The notes: generated from the sequence alone by a model not told the origin. A stretch of 64,000 bases of DNA from CBDANZ01 sp965197865 (GCA_965197865.1 CBDANZ010000005.1:62001-126000); one strand, 5' to 3'; shown: positions 41,874-51,265, counted from the stretch's first letter. Program-made: numbers and translations.

Positions 41874-43043
41874 TCATTCTAGCACCGGGTACGTGAAGTC
41901 CTCCACCACGACGGCCGCCACCGCCGCATCAACCATGGCGCCAATCGGTAGCGCTTCTTCTGCGCGTGCCACGTCCTGGCTGCGCGCGCGCGTCGCTGGA
42001 TGTCGCGGCGTGAACAGCTGGCAGCAGTCCTGGTCCGGAATATTCGAGATCGCAAGCGTGCCGATACGCTCCGCCTCAGCCGTAATCTCATCCTTGTCCA
42101 TTCCCACCAGCGGCCTCAACACCTCCATCGTCGTCGCTTTCGCGATCGCCGTGAGATTCTCGATCGTCTGCGACGCCACCTGGCCGACCACTTCGCCGGT
42201 CACGAGCGCACGGGCATGCCACTTGCGCGCGAGCCTTTCGGCGATCCGCAGCATGAGCCGACGGTACACGATCACGCGCAGCTCGGGACGTACAGCCAGC
42301 AACACTTGCTGCTGCAGCTCCGCGAAGGGGACGAGCACGAGGCGCGAGCGGAGCTGGGACTTCGTCAGGAGCGCCGCGATCTCGCGGACTTTCTCCTGCG
42401 ACGCGCGCGGAAGGATCGGATAGCTGTGAAAATGAATGAGCAGCACGTAACAGCCGCGCCGCATCATCCGGTACGCGGCAACCGGCGAGTCGATACCCCC
42501 CGACAACAGACACGCCAGCCGACCTCCGGTGCCGGTCGGCAACCCGCCGGCACCCGGCTCCTTGCCGAAAAAATAGAACGCGTCTTCTGGGAGCATTTCG
42601 ATCGAGATACTGAGCGCCGGCTCCTCGAGGTCGACCCGCCATCCCGTCGCCTGTTTGACCAGCCCGCCGACCTCGCGCTCGATCTGGGGCGATGTCAGCG
42701 GAAAGCGCTTGTCAGTCCGCCGCACGCGCACCACGAACGACTCGGGCTGGCAATCGCCGAGATCTGCGAGAATGGCCGACGCCAGGACGTGAAAGTCGTG
42801 CGGTGCGCGGCCCGCATAGGAGAAGTTGGCGATGCCGAAAATGCGGCTTACGCGATCACGGACCTCGATCCACGACGTCCGCACTCCAGGGGTGATCTCG
42901 ATGCGGCCCATCAGTGATCCGACGCGCACAATCTCGAGCCCATCGAGCACCGTCCGGAGATTGCGCACGAGCACCTGAACGAACCAGGGACGGTTGCGTC
43001 CCTTGAGCGCCAATTCCTTGTAGTGAACAACGATCGAATTCAT
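41874..43043 (-). CDS. thiI: tRNA 4-thiouridine synthase ThiI (no rhodanese domain)
   Basis: 389 aa. THUMP domain in the first 160 residues, then the PP-loop LLSGGIDSPVAAYRM near residue 185. The C-terminal rhodanese domain of E. coli ThiI (about 480 aa) is absent, as in Bacillus, so it depends on a separate sulfur donor and probably serves tRNA thiolation. The ATG at 43043 begins the conserved MNSIVVHYKELALKG; the longer frame is rejected. Confidence 0.94.
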   Translation of the reverse strand: MNSIVVHYKELALKGRNRPWFVQVLVRNLRTVLDGLEIVRVGSLMGRIEITPGVRTSWIEVRDRVSRIFGIANFSYAGRAPHDFHVLASAILADLGDCQPESFVVRVRRTDKRFPLTSPQIEREVGGLVKQATGWRVDLEEPALSISIEMLPEDAFYFFGKEPGAGGLPTGTGGRLACLLSGGIDSPVAAYRMMRRGCYVLLIHFHSYPILPRASQEKVREIAALLTKSQLRSRLVLVPFAELQQQVLLAVRPELRVIVYRRLMLRIAERLARKWHARALVTGEVVGQVASQTIENLTAIAKATTMEVLRPLVGMDKDEITAEAERIGTLAISNIPDQDCCQLFTPRHPATRARSQDVARAEEALPIGAMVDAAVAAVVVEDFTYPVLE

Positions 43044-43095
43044 GAATTTGGCCGTTGAGTCGTGAATGGCACCGGCCACTCTATTCCGCGATAGC

Positions 43096-44469
43096 TCAGT
43101 GGCCCGATGATTCCAATACCGCGTCGGCGGCCCGGTGTCCCGAACGGACGGCGCTTTCGATCGTAGCCGGCAGGCCGGTGGCGATCCAATCACCGGCGAG
43201 ATAGAGGCCTTGGATGGGAGTCGCCGAGTCGGGGCGCAGCGGCTGTCCCGGCGCGAGCGAGAAGGTCGCCCGCGGCTCCCGGACCACGCTGGCGCGGAGG
43301 AGGCGAGCTGCGCGCGCACGCGGCAGCCCGTCCAGCAGCTCGCCGTGGGCGGTGGCGATCAGGTCTTCATTGGATCGCTCGACGAGAGGCGAGGCGCCGC
43401 TCGCCACGAGCGACAGGTGCGAGGCCCCGCGACCCAGAATCGACTGCTTGTCAAACACCCACTGCAGCGCGCGCCCCGGCAAGCCGATGAACGGCTCGTC
43501 GAAGAGAGGGCGATCGAGCCACAAATTGACGGTCACGATGGGCGAGGCGCGCATTGCCCGGGCTCGCTCGAGCGTCTGAGCGAGAGGCGACCGATCGCCC
43601 TCGAACAAATCGGACAGCGCGAACCAGGGGATGGCCACAATCACCGCATCCACGATCCAGCGATCCGATCCGGTCGCCACGGACGCTAGTCGACCAGCCT
43701 CGATACGCACGATTGCCGGCGATCCCGTGCGCACAGTTCCGCCGCAGCTTTCGATATGAGTCCGCGCCGGTTCGGCGTACATCAGGTGCAAGGGCCTGGT
43801 CGGCAGTGCAATCGCGGCGGCTCTCGGATCCGGTCCGAACATCTCGGCCAGCACACGCGCGAAGACCGGTGCCGACGCCTGTGCGGGCGGCTGATTAAGC
43901 GCGGCGAGCGCCAGGGGATCCCAGAACATCTCGCGCAGCCGCGCCGTCTGGCCGTTTCGAATCAGCCAGCTCTCCACGGTCTCTCCGGGCGACGCCGAAA
44001 TCGCGCGCGCTCCTGGGCTGAGCTCGCGCCGAGCCAAACCAAGCGGCATCCTCATTCGAAGAACAGACAGGCGGTCTTTCCAGGTAAGAGCGTCCCAATC
44101 GAACAGGCCGGCGACCAGATGGAGGGGCGCCGGAAGGATCGGGCACTCGAGTCGCGACCATCGCCCCGCCCGATCGACCATCGTCATGCCGAGCGACGGC
44201 CGCAGGTTGACGTGTTCGAGGGCATCGATGTCGCGGAGAAACGCGAAGGTCTCTCCGTAGCACCCGAGCAGCAAGTGCTGTCCGTTGTCGACGAGCTCGC
44301 CTGTTTCGCGGTCGTGAAACGAGGTGGCGCGTCCGCCCAGCCGGCTGCGGGCTTCGAGCACGAGCACGCGGGCGCCCTTTCGCGCCAACCGGACGGCCGC
44401 GCTCAGGCCCGCGAACCCGGCTCCCACGACGACGACGTCGTAGCGCGTGGCGTCGGTCAGCGGGACCAT
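43096..44469 (-). CDS. hpnE: Hydroxysqualene dehydroxylase HpnE
   Basis: 457 aa FAD-dependent amine-oxidase-fold enzyme that reduces hydroxysqualene to squalene. The dinucleotide motif VVVGAGFAGLSAAVRLA is at the N-terminus, followed by LEARSRLGGRATSF, and the C-terminal FAD segment is GLYLAGDWIATGLPATIESA. The ATG at 44469 overlaps hpnD by 13 nt; GTG at 44475 is an alternative. Third gene of hpnC-hpnD-hpnE. Confidence 0.94.
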   Translation of the reverse strand: MVPLTDATRYDVVVVGAGFAGLSAAVRLARKGARVLVLEARSRLGGRATSFHDRETGELVDNGQHLLLGCYGETFAFLRDIDALEHVNLRPSLGMTMVDRAGRWSRLECPILPAPLHLVAGLFDWDALTWKDRLSVLRMRMPLGLARRELSPGARAISASPGETVESWLIRNGQTARLREMFWDPLALAALNQPPAQASAPVFARVLAEMFGPDPRAAAIALPTRPLHLMYAEPARTHIESCGGTVRTGSPAIVRIEAGRLASVATGSDRWIVDAVIVAIPWFALSDLFEGDRSPLAQTLERARAMRASPIVTVNLWLDRPLFDEPFIGLPGRALQWVFDKQSILGRGASHLSLVASGASPLVERSNEDLIATAHGELLDGLPRARAARLLRASVVREPRATFSLAPGQPLRPDSATPIQGLYLAGDWIATGLPATIESAVRSGHRAADAVLESSGH

Positions 44470-45293
44470 AACCACAGCCTCAACGCAATGATCGCCTGGC
44501 GCGGCCGCGGCACGCGGACCGATCTCGAAAACACGTCATAGCCGCACCGCTCGATCCGCCGGAGCAGCTCAAAGTACACGGCCCGCATGATCTCAGCAGC
44601 CACCAGCCGGCGGCGATCCTCTTCGGGGCGTGCCAGGACCGCGAGGCGATAGAAATCGTACGCGCGGTCGCATTCGAACGCAATCAGTCGGCGTACGGGC
44701 TCGGTCATGCAACCGGCGGCCAGATCGTCGACCGTGCATCCGGCCGCGGCGAGGTCCTCGAGCGGCAGGTAAACGCGACCCCTGGTGAGGTCGTCCTGGA
44801 TGTCGCGAAGGATGTTGGTGAGCTGCAACGCCACGCCGAGGTGCAGCGCGTAGTCCCACGCCCGATCGCTCGTGCACCCAAAGATCCTGATGCAGATCAT
44901 GCCGACCGACGACGCCACGCGGTGGCAATATTCGAGGAGATCGGAGAATGTTTCGTACCGCGTCGTGTCAAGATCCATAGCGATGCCATCGATGACCTTC
45001 TCGAAAGCCGCCCGCGGCAAATCGAAGCGCGCGATGAAGGGCGTCAACCGCCGGCCCTGCATCGTTTCGGGCGAGCCGCCTTCGTAGCAGCGCCCCAGCT
45101 CCGCACGCCAGAAACACACCGCCTGTCGCGCGACGGCATCGTGCTCCCGCTCCTCTTGCCTTTTCCGCGCAGAATCAATCTCATCCACAGCATCGTCCAC
45201 AGCGCGGCAGAAATCCCAGACCGCGGTGACGGCGCGACGCTCGTCGGCCGGCAGCACGAAAAACGAGTAGTAGAAGCTGGTTCTCCTCGCCAT
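44457..45293 (-). CDS. hpnD: Presqualene diphosphate synthase HpnD
   Basis: 278 aa isoprenoid synthase condensing two farnesyl diphosphates. Aspartate-rich motifs CRAVDDAVDE and RDIQDDLTRGRVYLP are intact. The ATG at 45293-45291 overlaps the hpnC TGA (TGATG), giving tight translational coupling; a second ATG at 45314 is less favoured. No squalene-hopene cyclase is in the window. Confidence 0.95.
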   Translation of the reverse strand: MARRTSFYYSFFVLPADERRAVTAVWDFCRAVDDAVDEIDSARKRQEEREHDAVARQAVCFWRAELGRCYEGGSPETMQGRRLTPFIARFDLPRAAFEKVIDGIAMDLDTTRYETFSDLLEYCHRVASSVGMICIRIFGCTSDRAWDYALHLGVALQLTNILRDIQDDLTRGRVYLPLEDLAAAGCTVDDLAAGCMTEPVRRLIAFECDRAYDFYRLAVLARPEEDRRRLVAAEIMRAVYFELLRRIERCGYDVFSRSVRVPRPRQAIIALRLWLWSR

Positions 45294-46195
45294 CAGCCCG
45301 CAGCGCTTCTCCATCGGACCGCGCGCCAGAGGAGCACCGGCACGTCGGCAGCCCCAAGCATCGGCCGATCGTGAAGCAAGTTGGCCAGGCGGTGTTCCAC
45401 TCGCTCGAGGATCCGTTGCCCCCCGAGCCACGTGAGCCGCAGCTCGACACACAGCCGGCCGCCGACGCCGTCGCACACCGCACGGCCCCGCTCGAACTCG
45501 GCGCGCGTGAAGTCGGCGCACGCCTCAATCGCCCGAACCCATTCAGGCGTCATCCGGCCGCTCGAGAGATCGCCTTCGCGGGCTCCGGAGGCATGCTGGA
45601 CTTCACGCGGCACGTACAGTCGCCCGGCCCGCCAATCGCGTCCAAAGTCCTGCCAGAAATTGGTGAGTTGCAGCGCCGTGCACAGCGCGTCGGACGATCG
45701 GTCGAGCAGCTCGTCGCGGTATCCGGCGATCCGAAGCACGAGGCGGCCGACCGGATTCGCAGAGCGACGGCAGTAGTCGAGCACGTCGTCCCACGACGCG
45801 TACCAGTTCGTGCACGTATCCTGACCGAACGCGCTCACTAGATCGTCGAAGAGCGTCACGGGTAGATCGAGCGCTCGAATCGTGTGGCCGAGCGCGGTCA
45901 GGATGAGATCGTCGCGGCTGCCAGTAGGCCGATTGTCTCGCGCTACGACCGCGTCGTGGAGCCGCTGCTGCCATACCTGAAGTCGCTCCTGCCGTTCGGA
46001 CGCCGGCGCGGCCCACTCGTCCGCAATGTCGTCGCCCACTCGCGCGAATGCATACACAGCCGCCACGTGCGGTCGCATCGACCGAGGGAGCAGCCGCGAG
46101 GCGACGGGGAAATTCTCGTAATGTGACTGTGTCAGGCCCTCGCACGCCGCGTAGGCGCCAACGAGCGGCTCGGGCCACAAGGGCATATGCGGCAT
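45293..46195 (-). CDS. hpnC: Hydroxysqualene synthase HpnC
   Basis: 300 aa squalene/phytoene-synthase fold; converts presqualene diphosphate to hydroxysqualene. Motifs RVGDDIADEWA and LTNFWQDFGRDWRAGRLYVP are clear. First gene of the squalene operon. The product could feed hopanoids or squalene-derived membrane lipids. Confidence 0.95.
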   Translation of the reverse strand: MPHMPLWPEPLVGAYAACEGLTQSHYENFPVASRLLPRSMRPHVAAVYAFARVGDDIADEWAAPASERQERLQVWQQRLHDAVVARDNRPTGSRDDLILTALGHTIRALDLPVTLFDDLVSAFGQDTCTNWYASWDDVLDYCRRSANPVGRLVLRIAGYRDELLDRSSDALCTALQLTNFWQDFGRDWRAGRLYVPREVQHASGAREGDLSSGRMTPEWVRAIEACADFTRAEFERGRAVCDGVGGRLCVELRLTWLGGQRILERVEHRLANLLHDRPMLGAADVPVLLWRAVRWRSAAG

Positions 46196-46260
46196 TCTAA
46201 TAGGTGAATTTACTCATATGATCATCTGGGCATTCCAACTGACCCAATTCACGATCGCCA

Positions 46261-46773
46261 ATGCGTGACCTGATCGCTGGAATCGTTGCGGTGGTCCTGC
46301 TGCTCGTCGCGGCGAGCCTCGCGACAACGCTGCACGTCTACCGCCGGCGACGGAAGAGCCGGCGTGACCGAGAGGGCGCGCTCGGCCGTACGATCATCGC
46401 CGAGCTACCCGCCTCGGAGGATCTCGTGTTGTTTTCAGAGGACCAGACGCGGTTCTACTACGGTGACCGATCGATCGACAAAGACCTGATCGCCGCGGTC
46501 CGCGTGTTGATCAACAAAGCGCCAATTGCGTCGGCCGTGTCGCGGCGGCACTCACGGGCCGCCGAGCCTGAGCCGCAGTCATTTGAGGAAAGGCCTGAAG
46601 GCATGGCTCACGATCGATGGGACGTCTCGATCGAATCCGTAACCGGCACCTTGCTCGTCGAATGCGGGGCGATCCGCGAGCGGGTCTCTCAAGAGCTCGC
46701 GCGGGCAGTGTTCGACGCTGTCAGGCGAGCGATGGAGGACGCCGAACAGACCAATGACTCGATGAGTAAATGA
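46261..46773 (+). CDS. Membrane-anchored hypothetical protein
   Basis: 170 aa. One N-terminal membrane segment (LIAGIVAVVLLLVAASLA) followed by a strongly basic stretch (YRRRRKSRRDREG) and a soluble acidic domain with no recognised family. It is divergent from hpnC. Short, partly repeated CCCAATTCAC phrases flank the gene at 46249 and 46784. Confidence 0.6.
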   Translation: MRDLIAGIVAVVLLLVAASLATTLHVYRRRRKSRRDREGALGRTIIAELPASEDLVLFSEDQTRFYYGDRSIDKDLIAAVRVLINKAPIASAVSRRHSRAAEPEPQSFEERPEGMAHDRWDVSIESVTGTLLVECGAIRERVSQELARAVFDAVRRAMEDAEQTNDSMSK

Positions 46774-46787
46774 CCCAATGGCCCAAT

Positions 46788-47324
46788 TCACCATTCAGTC
46801 TCTGGAACGCCGGCCCGATGGTTGGCGACCCGGGCGAGCACGAAGAGCAGATCGGAGAGCCGATTGACGTACCTGAACAGCACGCCGTCGACGGCTGGCT
46901 GGAGCGACACGATGCGCCGCTCGGCACGCCGGCATACGGTCCGGGCCACGTGAAGCGCAGCGCCGGGGGGTGCGCCCCCGGCGAGGATGAAACGGCGCAG
47001 CGGCGGCAGCTCGGATTCCAGCCGATCGATCAGCGTCTCGAGCCGGACCACATCCTCGTCACCAAGTGTGGCTCTCGTCACACGATCGGCAATTTTCCGC
47101 CCGGGATCGGCCAGGCGGGCACCGAAAGCGAATAGATCCTGCTGGATCTGGACGAGCGCGGCTTCAAGATCGGGATCAACCCGCGCCGAGCGGGCGAGGC
47201 CGAGCCACGCGTTCAATTCGTCGATTTCCCCGTACGCGTCGACACGATCGTCGGCCTTGCCGACGCGGGAACCATCGAACAGCGACGTGTCGCCGGCATC
47301 TCCGGTGCGCGTGTAGAGTTTCAC
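46788..47324 (-). CDS. Cob(I)alamin adenosyltransferase, PduO type
   Basis: 178 aa enzyme making adenosylcobalamin from ATP and cob(I)alamin. The N-terminus KLYTRTGDAGDTSLFDGSRV and the C-terminal helix VDGVLFRYVNRLSDLLFVL are diagnostic. I choose the GTG at 47324 over the ATG at 47336 because that ATG overlaps a TATAAT -10 (47340-47335) and the family starts at this residue. B12 is therefore used somewhere in this organism. Confidence 0.92.
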   Translation of the reverse strand: MKLYTRTGDAGDTSLFDGSRVGKADDRVDAYGEIDELNAWLGLARSARVDPDLEAALVQIQQDLFAFGARLADPGRKIADRVTRATLGDEDVVRLETLIDRLESELPPLRRFILAGGAPPGAALHVARTVCRRAERRIVSLQPAVDGVLFRYVNRLSDLLFVLARVANHRAGVPETEW

Positions 47325-47334
47325 ATTAAAAGTC

Positions 47335-47342
47335 ATTATACG
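47335..47342. promoter_or_regulatory. Bidirectional -10 between the cobalamin adenosyltransferase gene and mutY
   Basis: ATTATACG holds TATAAT on the minus strand (47340-47335, 10 nt before the GTG) and TATACG on the plus strand (47337-47342, 8 nt before the mutY ATG). The arrangement is the same as at 39181. Confidence 0.55.
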
Positions 47343-47350
47343 AGGGCGAG

Positions 47351-48088
47351 ATGCCTGCCAAGCAAACCAGCCGGAGCGTTCGTCTGACGCGGACCACCAG
47401 GAACCCGCCCGGCCTGGCCGTACCCGCACCACCCAACCGTCGTCGCTTTCGCCGGCGCTTGTTGGCGTGGTACCGGCGGCATGGACGCGACCTGCCGTGG
47501 CGCAAGACCGACGACCCGTACCGCATCCTGGTGTCCGAAATCATGCTGCAGCAGACACAGGTCGATCGGGTGCTGCCAAAATACGTGGAGTGGCTGGAAA
47601 AATACCCGTCGCTCGACGCCCTCGCATCGGCGCCGGAGGCTGAGGTGACCGCCGCCTGGTATCCGCTCGGCTACAACATCCGGCCCAGGCGGTTGCAGAC
47701 GATCGCGCGCGAAGCCGTGGCGTGGTACGGGAGCCGCCTGCCGGCCGATGAGCAGACGCTGCTCGCGTTCAAGGGAATCGGCCCCTACACGGCCGGCGCG
47801 ATCCGCAGCTTCGCCTTCGGTCGGCGAGCCGCGATTCTCGACACGAACGTGGCGCGCGTGCTCTTCCGCGTCTTCGTCTGGAAGGGCGACCGGAAAAGTT
47901 TGGCGATGAAGCGGCACCTCTGGTGCATTTCCAAATCGCTCGTGCCGTCGCGCCATGTGTTCGATTTCAACCAGGCGCTGATGGACTTCGGCGCCATGGT
48001 GTGTGTCCCTCGCAACCCAAGGTGCCTGGTGTGCCCGATGGCCAAGAGCTGTCGAGCCTATCCATTCAATCCCGCGCTCGAGAAGTGA
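47351..48088 (+). CDS. mutY: A/G-specific adenine glycosylase MutY, short form
   Basis: 245 aa. It has the catalytic Glu in VSEIMLQQTQVDRV, the HhH loop FKGIGPYTAGAI, the Asp in AILDTNVARVLFR and the iron-sulfur ligands C-x6-C-x2-C-x5-C (CVPRNPRC to CPMAKSC). It stops right after the cluster, so the C-terminal MutT-like 8-oxoG recognition domain (another 100 or so residues in E. coli) is missing. A MutT gene overlaps its stop. An HhH-GPD relative of different specificity is possible. Confidence 0.87.
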   Translation: MPAKQTSRSVRLTRTTRNPPGLAVPAPPNRRRFRRRLLAWYRRHGRDLPWRKTDDPYRILVSEIMLQQTQVDRVLPKYVEWLEKYPSLDALASAPEAEVTAAWYPLGYNIRPRRLQTIAREAVAWYGSRLPADEQTLLAFKGIGPYTAGAIRSFAFGRRAAILDTNVARVLFRVFVWKGDRKSLAMKRHLWCISKSLVPSRHVFDFNQALMDFGAMVCVPRNPRCLVCPMAKSCRAYPFNPALEK

Positions 48089-48471
48089 CCACGATTATCG
48101 TAACTGCCGCCGTCATCGAGCGCGACGATCGCATTCTCGTCACCAGGCGACAGCGGGGAGTTCATCTCGCCGGCCACTGGGAGTTCCCCGGGGGCAAGTG
48201 CGAGGCGGGCGAAACGCTGGCGGCCTGCCTGACTCGTGAGATCCGCGAAGAACTCAACGTCGAGGCCGCCGTTGGCGAGGAAGTGGTCGCAACCACGCAC
48301 GACCATCCGGATCGGCGGGTTGAGCTCCACTTTCTGCGGTGCCGGCTGCTCGGAGAGCCTCGGCCGCAGCTCGGCCAGGAGATGCGCTGGGTCCTGCGGG
48401 ATGAGCTGACTGCACTCGAGTTTCCTCCGGCCGATACAGAGCTGATTGGGATTCTGACGAGGCAGGGCTGA
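48085..48471 (+). CDS. mutT: MutT-like Nudix hydrolase
   Basis: 128 aa nucleotide-pool sanitiser (8-oxo-dGTP and related). Nudix box GGKCEAGETLAACLTREIRE (continuing ELNVEA) is complete. The GTG start at 48085 overlaps the mutY stop (GTGA). Encoded directly after a MutY that lacks its MutT-like domain, so the two functions are adjacent and coupled rather than fused. Confidence 0.92.
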   Translation: MTTIIVTAAVIERDDRILVTRRQRGVHLAGHWEFPGGKCEAGETLAACLTREIREELNVEAAVGEEVVATTHDHPDRRVELHFLRCRLLGEPRPQLGQEMRWVLRDELTALEFPPADTELIGILTRQG

Positions 48472-48491
48472 CGAGGCAGGACCAAAGCCCC

Positions 48492-48531
48492 GCGCTACAC
48501 CTGGCTGTGGTAGCGCAGGTCTTAGACCTGC
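48492..48531. repeat. Two facing GTAG-type palindromes between mutT and ygfZ
   Basis: GCGCTAC (48492-48498, minus orientation) faces GTAGCGC (48510-48516, plus orientation). The second heads a GCAGGTCT/AGACCTGC stem (48515-48531). The stop codon of ygfZ (minus, ending at 48522) lies inside the stem. Paired opposite REPs like this resemble a BIME. Confidence 0.75.
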
Positions 48532-49535
48532 CGTTCAACGAAAGGCAACTGGGTGACGACGGCCGACGACCCTTCAACCGTGACGTTGGCTCCCGGCGCG
48601 ACAAAATCCCGGTGCACGTAGGCCAGCGCGATTGGACGCTTCAAGGCTGGCGAAAGCGCGCCGCTGGTGACGTGACCGACCTCGCGAGCATCGACGCGGA
48701 CAGCCGCGCCGGGTGGCGGCGCGCCGTCGCCGTCGAGCGTGAGACCGACCAGCTTCCTGGCGATGCGCCCGTGTCCGCGATGCAGCACCCGGATGATGAC
48801 TTCCTGCCCGACATAGCAGCCCTTCGTGAAGCTGATCGCCTTCGACTCGATACCGGCCTCCAGCGGGATCGTCGTTTCGTCCATGTCACGATGGAATCTT
48901 GGCATTCCGGCTTCGATTCGAAGCGCCTCTGCAGTGGAGAGGTCGACGTCAACGGCGCCGTTTGCGCCGAGCGCCGCCTTCAACGCGCCTTGCAGCGATC
49001 GGTCCACGAGGATGTCATAGCCAGGCTCGCCTGGGTCAGTTACGCGCAGCGCGATCACGGGCTGCTCCTGAAAGTGCGTGCGCAGGTTCCCATGCTCAGG
49101 CAATGCCGCGAGCGCCTCGATCGACGCACCGGTCAGCGCCGACGCCGCCACGCGTGCCGACTCCGGTCCGACGACGGCAACGCAGGCAAACGTGTCGGCG
49201 ATGTCTCTAAGCTGCACGTCTTCGGCAAAGATCAACTGCTCGAGCCTCGTCAGGACAGTGGCTTTGAGGTCGCGCGCCAGCGACAGCAGGATGACGTCGC
49301 CGAGCTCGTAGACCCAAAGGTCCGCAATCATGCGGCCCTGCGGCGTCAAATACGCCGCATAGCAACCCTGACCGGCCAGCAGACCGGTAACATCATTTGT
49401 CAACAGGCCGTGCAAATACGATCGGCGGTCGTTCCCCGACACAACAAGGTGCGCGCGATCCGATCGATCAACGATCCCGGCGCGACGACGAGCCGCGTCG
49501 TAGCCGTCGGCTCGGGAGGAAACGGTGGGAATCAT
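48522..49535 (-). CDS. ygfZ: YgfZ/GcvT-like folate-binding protein
   Basis: 337 aa. The YgfZ signature KGCYVGQEVIIRVLHRG (with the conserved Cys) is near residue 230, and the aminomethyltransferase-like fold is otherwise present. Family members assist iron-sulfur cluster maturation with folate. The last codons (ERQV then TAA) lie inside a GTAG-type palindrome, so the natural C-terminus may have been replaced. A TAGCAT lies 6 nt before the ATG. Confidence 0.93.
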   Translation of the reverse strand: MIPTVSSRADGYDAARRRAGIVDRSDRAHLVVSGNDRRSYLHGLLTNDVTGLLAGQGCYAAYLTPQGRMIADLWVYELGDVILLSLARDLKATVLTRLEQLIFAEDVQLRDIADTFACVAVVGPESARVAASALTGASIEALAALPEHGNLRTHFQEQPVIALRVTDPGEPGYDILVDRSLQGALKAALGANGAVDVDLSTAEALRIEAGMPRFHRDMDETTIPLEAGIESKAISFTKGCYVGQEVIIRVLHRGHGRIARKLVGLTLDGDGAPPPGAAVRVDAREVGHVTSGALSPALKRPIALAYVHRDFVAPGANVTVEGSSAVVTQLPFVERQV

Positions 49536-49560
49536 GATGCTATGCTAGGGAATCACAGAG

Positions 49561-51252
49561 GTGCTTTCGCTTCATTCTAGCCGGGCCAGCGCTCTGGCTC
49601 TGGCGGTAGCCATATCGGTCACTGCGCCTGCCGCGGAGGCGGGTCAGCAGCCCGCGTCTGCTCCGGCATCGCCTGCGACGTCCAGCTTCACGATCTTCGT
49701 CCGCGGGGTGCCCGTCGGCACCGAGCAGATTGCCGTCGAGCGGACCGCCGACGGCTGGACAATTAGCAGCAGCGGCCGCAGCGGCGCGCCGCTTTTTATG
49801 GTCACCGAGCGCCTGCAAGTGCGCTACGACGCCAACTGGAGGCCGCTCGAGCTGACCGTGGATGCGACGACAGGCGGCCAGGTGACGACGCTGCACACGA
49901 CCGTCACGGGCACGACGGCGAGAAACGAAATGAAGACGGGCGGCGCGTCTTCCGAGAAGACCGACACGATCGACCCGGAGGCCGTGTTGCTGCCAAACCT
50001 GGTGTTCGCGCCCTACGAGGCGCTGGCGGCCCGGTTGAAGTCGGCCTCGGCTGGATCCACGCTCTCAGTCTATATTGCACCGCTGGGATCGGTGAGCATT
50101 ACGGTCGGCGAATCGGCGCCGGAACAGATTCAGACCGTGGCGCACGTGATCAACGCCCGGCGCACAAGGATCACGCTGACGATGGCCTCGGCCCCGTCGC
50201 TTGAAGCCGAAATATGGGGCGACGAATCGGGGCGGCTCCTCCGCCTGAGCATACCTGTCGAAGGCCTGGAAGTCCTGCGTGAGGATATTGCATCGGTGTC
50301 GTCGCGACGCATCGCGGTTTCGCGCGCGGGCGACGAGCAGGTCCGGATTCCGGCGAGTGGCTTCTGGCTCGCCGGAACGATCTCGCGGCCGACAGACGCC
50401 GACCGCAAGCCGCGGCCGGCCGTCCTACTGGTCAGCGGATCGGGGCCGACCGACCGCGACGAAACCGTGGCCGGCATCCCGATCTTCGGACAGCTGGCCG
50501 GCGCGCTCGCCGACGCAGGCTTCATCGTGCTGCGTTACGACAAACGCGGTGTGGGACAGAGCGGAGGCCGACCCGAGGCGGCCGCTCTGGCCGACTACGC
50601 GGATGATCTGCGTGCGGCAGTAAGGTACCTGGCCGACCGGAAGGATGTCCATCGCCGGCGGCTCGCGGTCGTCGGCTACAGCGAAGGCGGTCCGGTGGCG
50701 ATGATCGCGGCGTCGAAGGAAAACCGGATAGCGGCACTCGTGCTCGTCGCAACAATTGGCGTCACCGGCGCGGAGCTGAATCTGGCCCAGGTCACGCGTG
50801 CGCTCGAGCGATCGAACAGAACCGAAGCTGAGAAACAATCCGCCATCGAGCTTCAGCGCAGGATTCAGAGCGCCGCGCTCACCGGGAAGGGATGGGAAGG
50901 TATTTCGCCCGAGCTGCGACGCCGGGCCGACACGATCTGGTTTCAGAGTTTCCTGGCGTTCGATCCAGCGAAGGTCATGCCCGACCTCGATCAGCCGATT
51001 CTGATCGTGCAAGGAATGCTCGACGCCCAGGTGGCGCCGTCGAACGCCGATCGGCTCGAGGTGCTGGCGCGTGCACGACGGCGAGCGCCGCCGCCGGAGA
51101 TCGTGCGGGTGACGGATGTCAATCATCTCCTCGTGCCGGCAACGACCGGAGAGGTTGACGAGTACACTACGCTCAAAGATCAGCACGTGAGCCTGGCGGT
51201 ATCCGGCGCGATCACCGACTGGCTGAAGAAGATCTTCGCCGCCGCACGATAA
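49561..51252 (+). CDS. Secreted alpha/beta hydrolase (S33/dienelactone hydrolase-like)
   Basis: 563 aa with a signal peptide (ALALAVAISVTAPAAEA). An N-terminal beta-rich domain of about 250 residues precedes the hydrolase. The oxyanion phrase VSGSGPTDRDE, nucleophile GYSEGGPVAM, late acid in VQGMLDAQVAP and His in TDVNHLLVP are in order. It is divergent from ygfZ; a TATGCT is 14 nt before the GTG start. Substrate unknown. Confidence 0.87.
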   Translation: MLSLHSSRASALALAVAISVTAPAAEAGQQPASAPASPATSSFTIFVRGVPVGTEQIAVERTADGWTISSSGRSGAPLFMVTERLQVRYDANWRPLELTVDATTGGQVTTLHTTVTGTTARNEMKTGGASSEKTDTIDPEAVLLPNLVFAPYEALAARLKSASAGSTLSVYIAPLGSVSITVGESAPEQIQTVAHVINARRTRITLTMASAPSLEAEIWGDESGRLLRLSIPVEGLEVLREDIASVSSRRIAVSRAGDEQVRIPASGFWLAGTISRPTDADRKPRPAVLLVSGSGPTDRDETVAGIPIFGQLAGALADAGFIVLRYDKRGVGQSGGRPEAAALADYADDLRAAVRYLADRKDVHRRRLAVVGYSEGGPVAMIAASKENRIAALVLVATIGVTGAELNLAQVTRALERSNRTEAEKQSAIELQRRIQSAALTGKGWEGISPELRRRADTIWFQSFLAFDPAKVMPDLDQPILIVQGMLDAQVAPSNADRLEVLARARRRAPPPEIVRVTDVNHLLVPATTGEVDEYTTLKDQHVSLAVSGAITDWLKKIFAAAR

Positions 51253-51265
51253 CGGGGGCCACATC

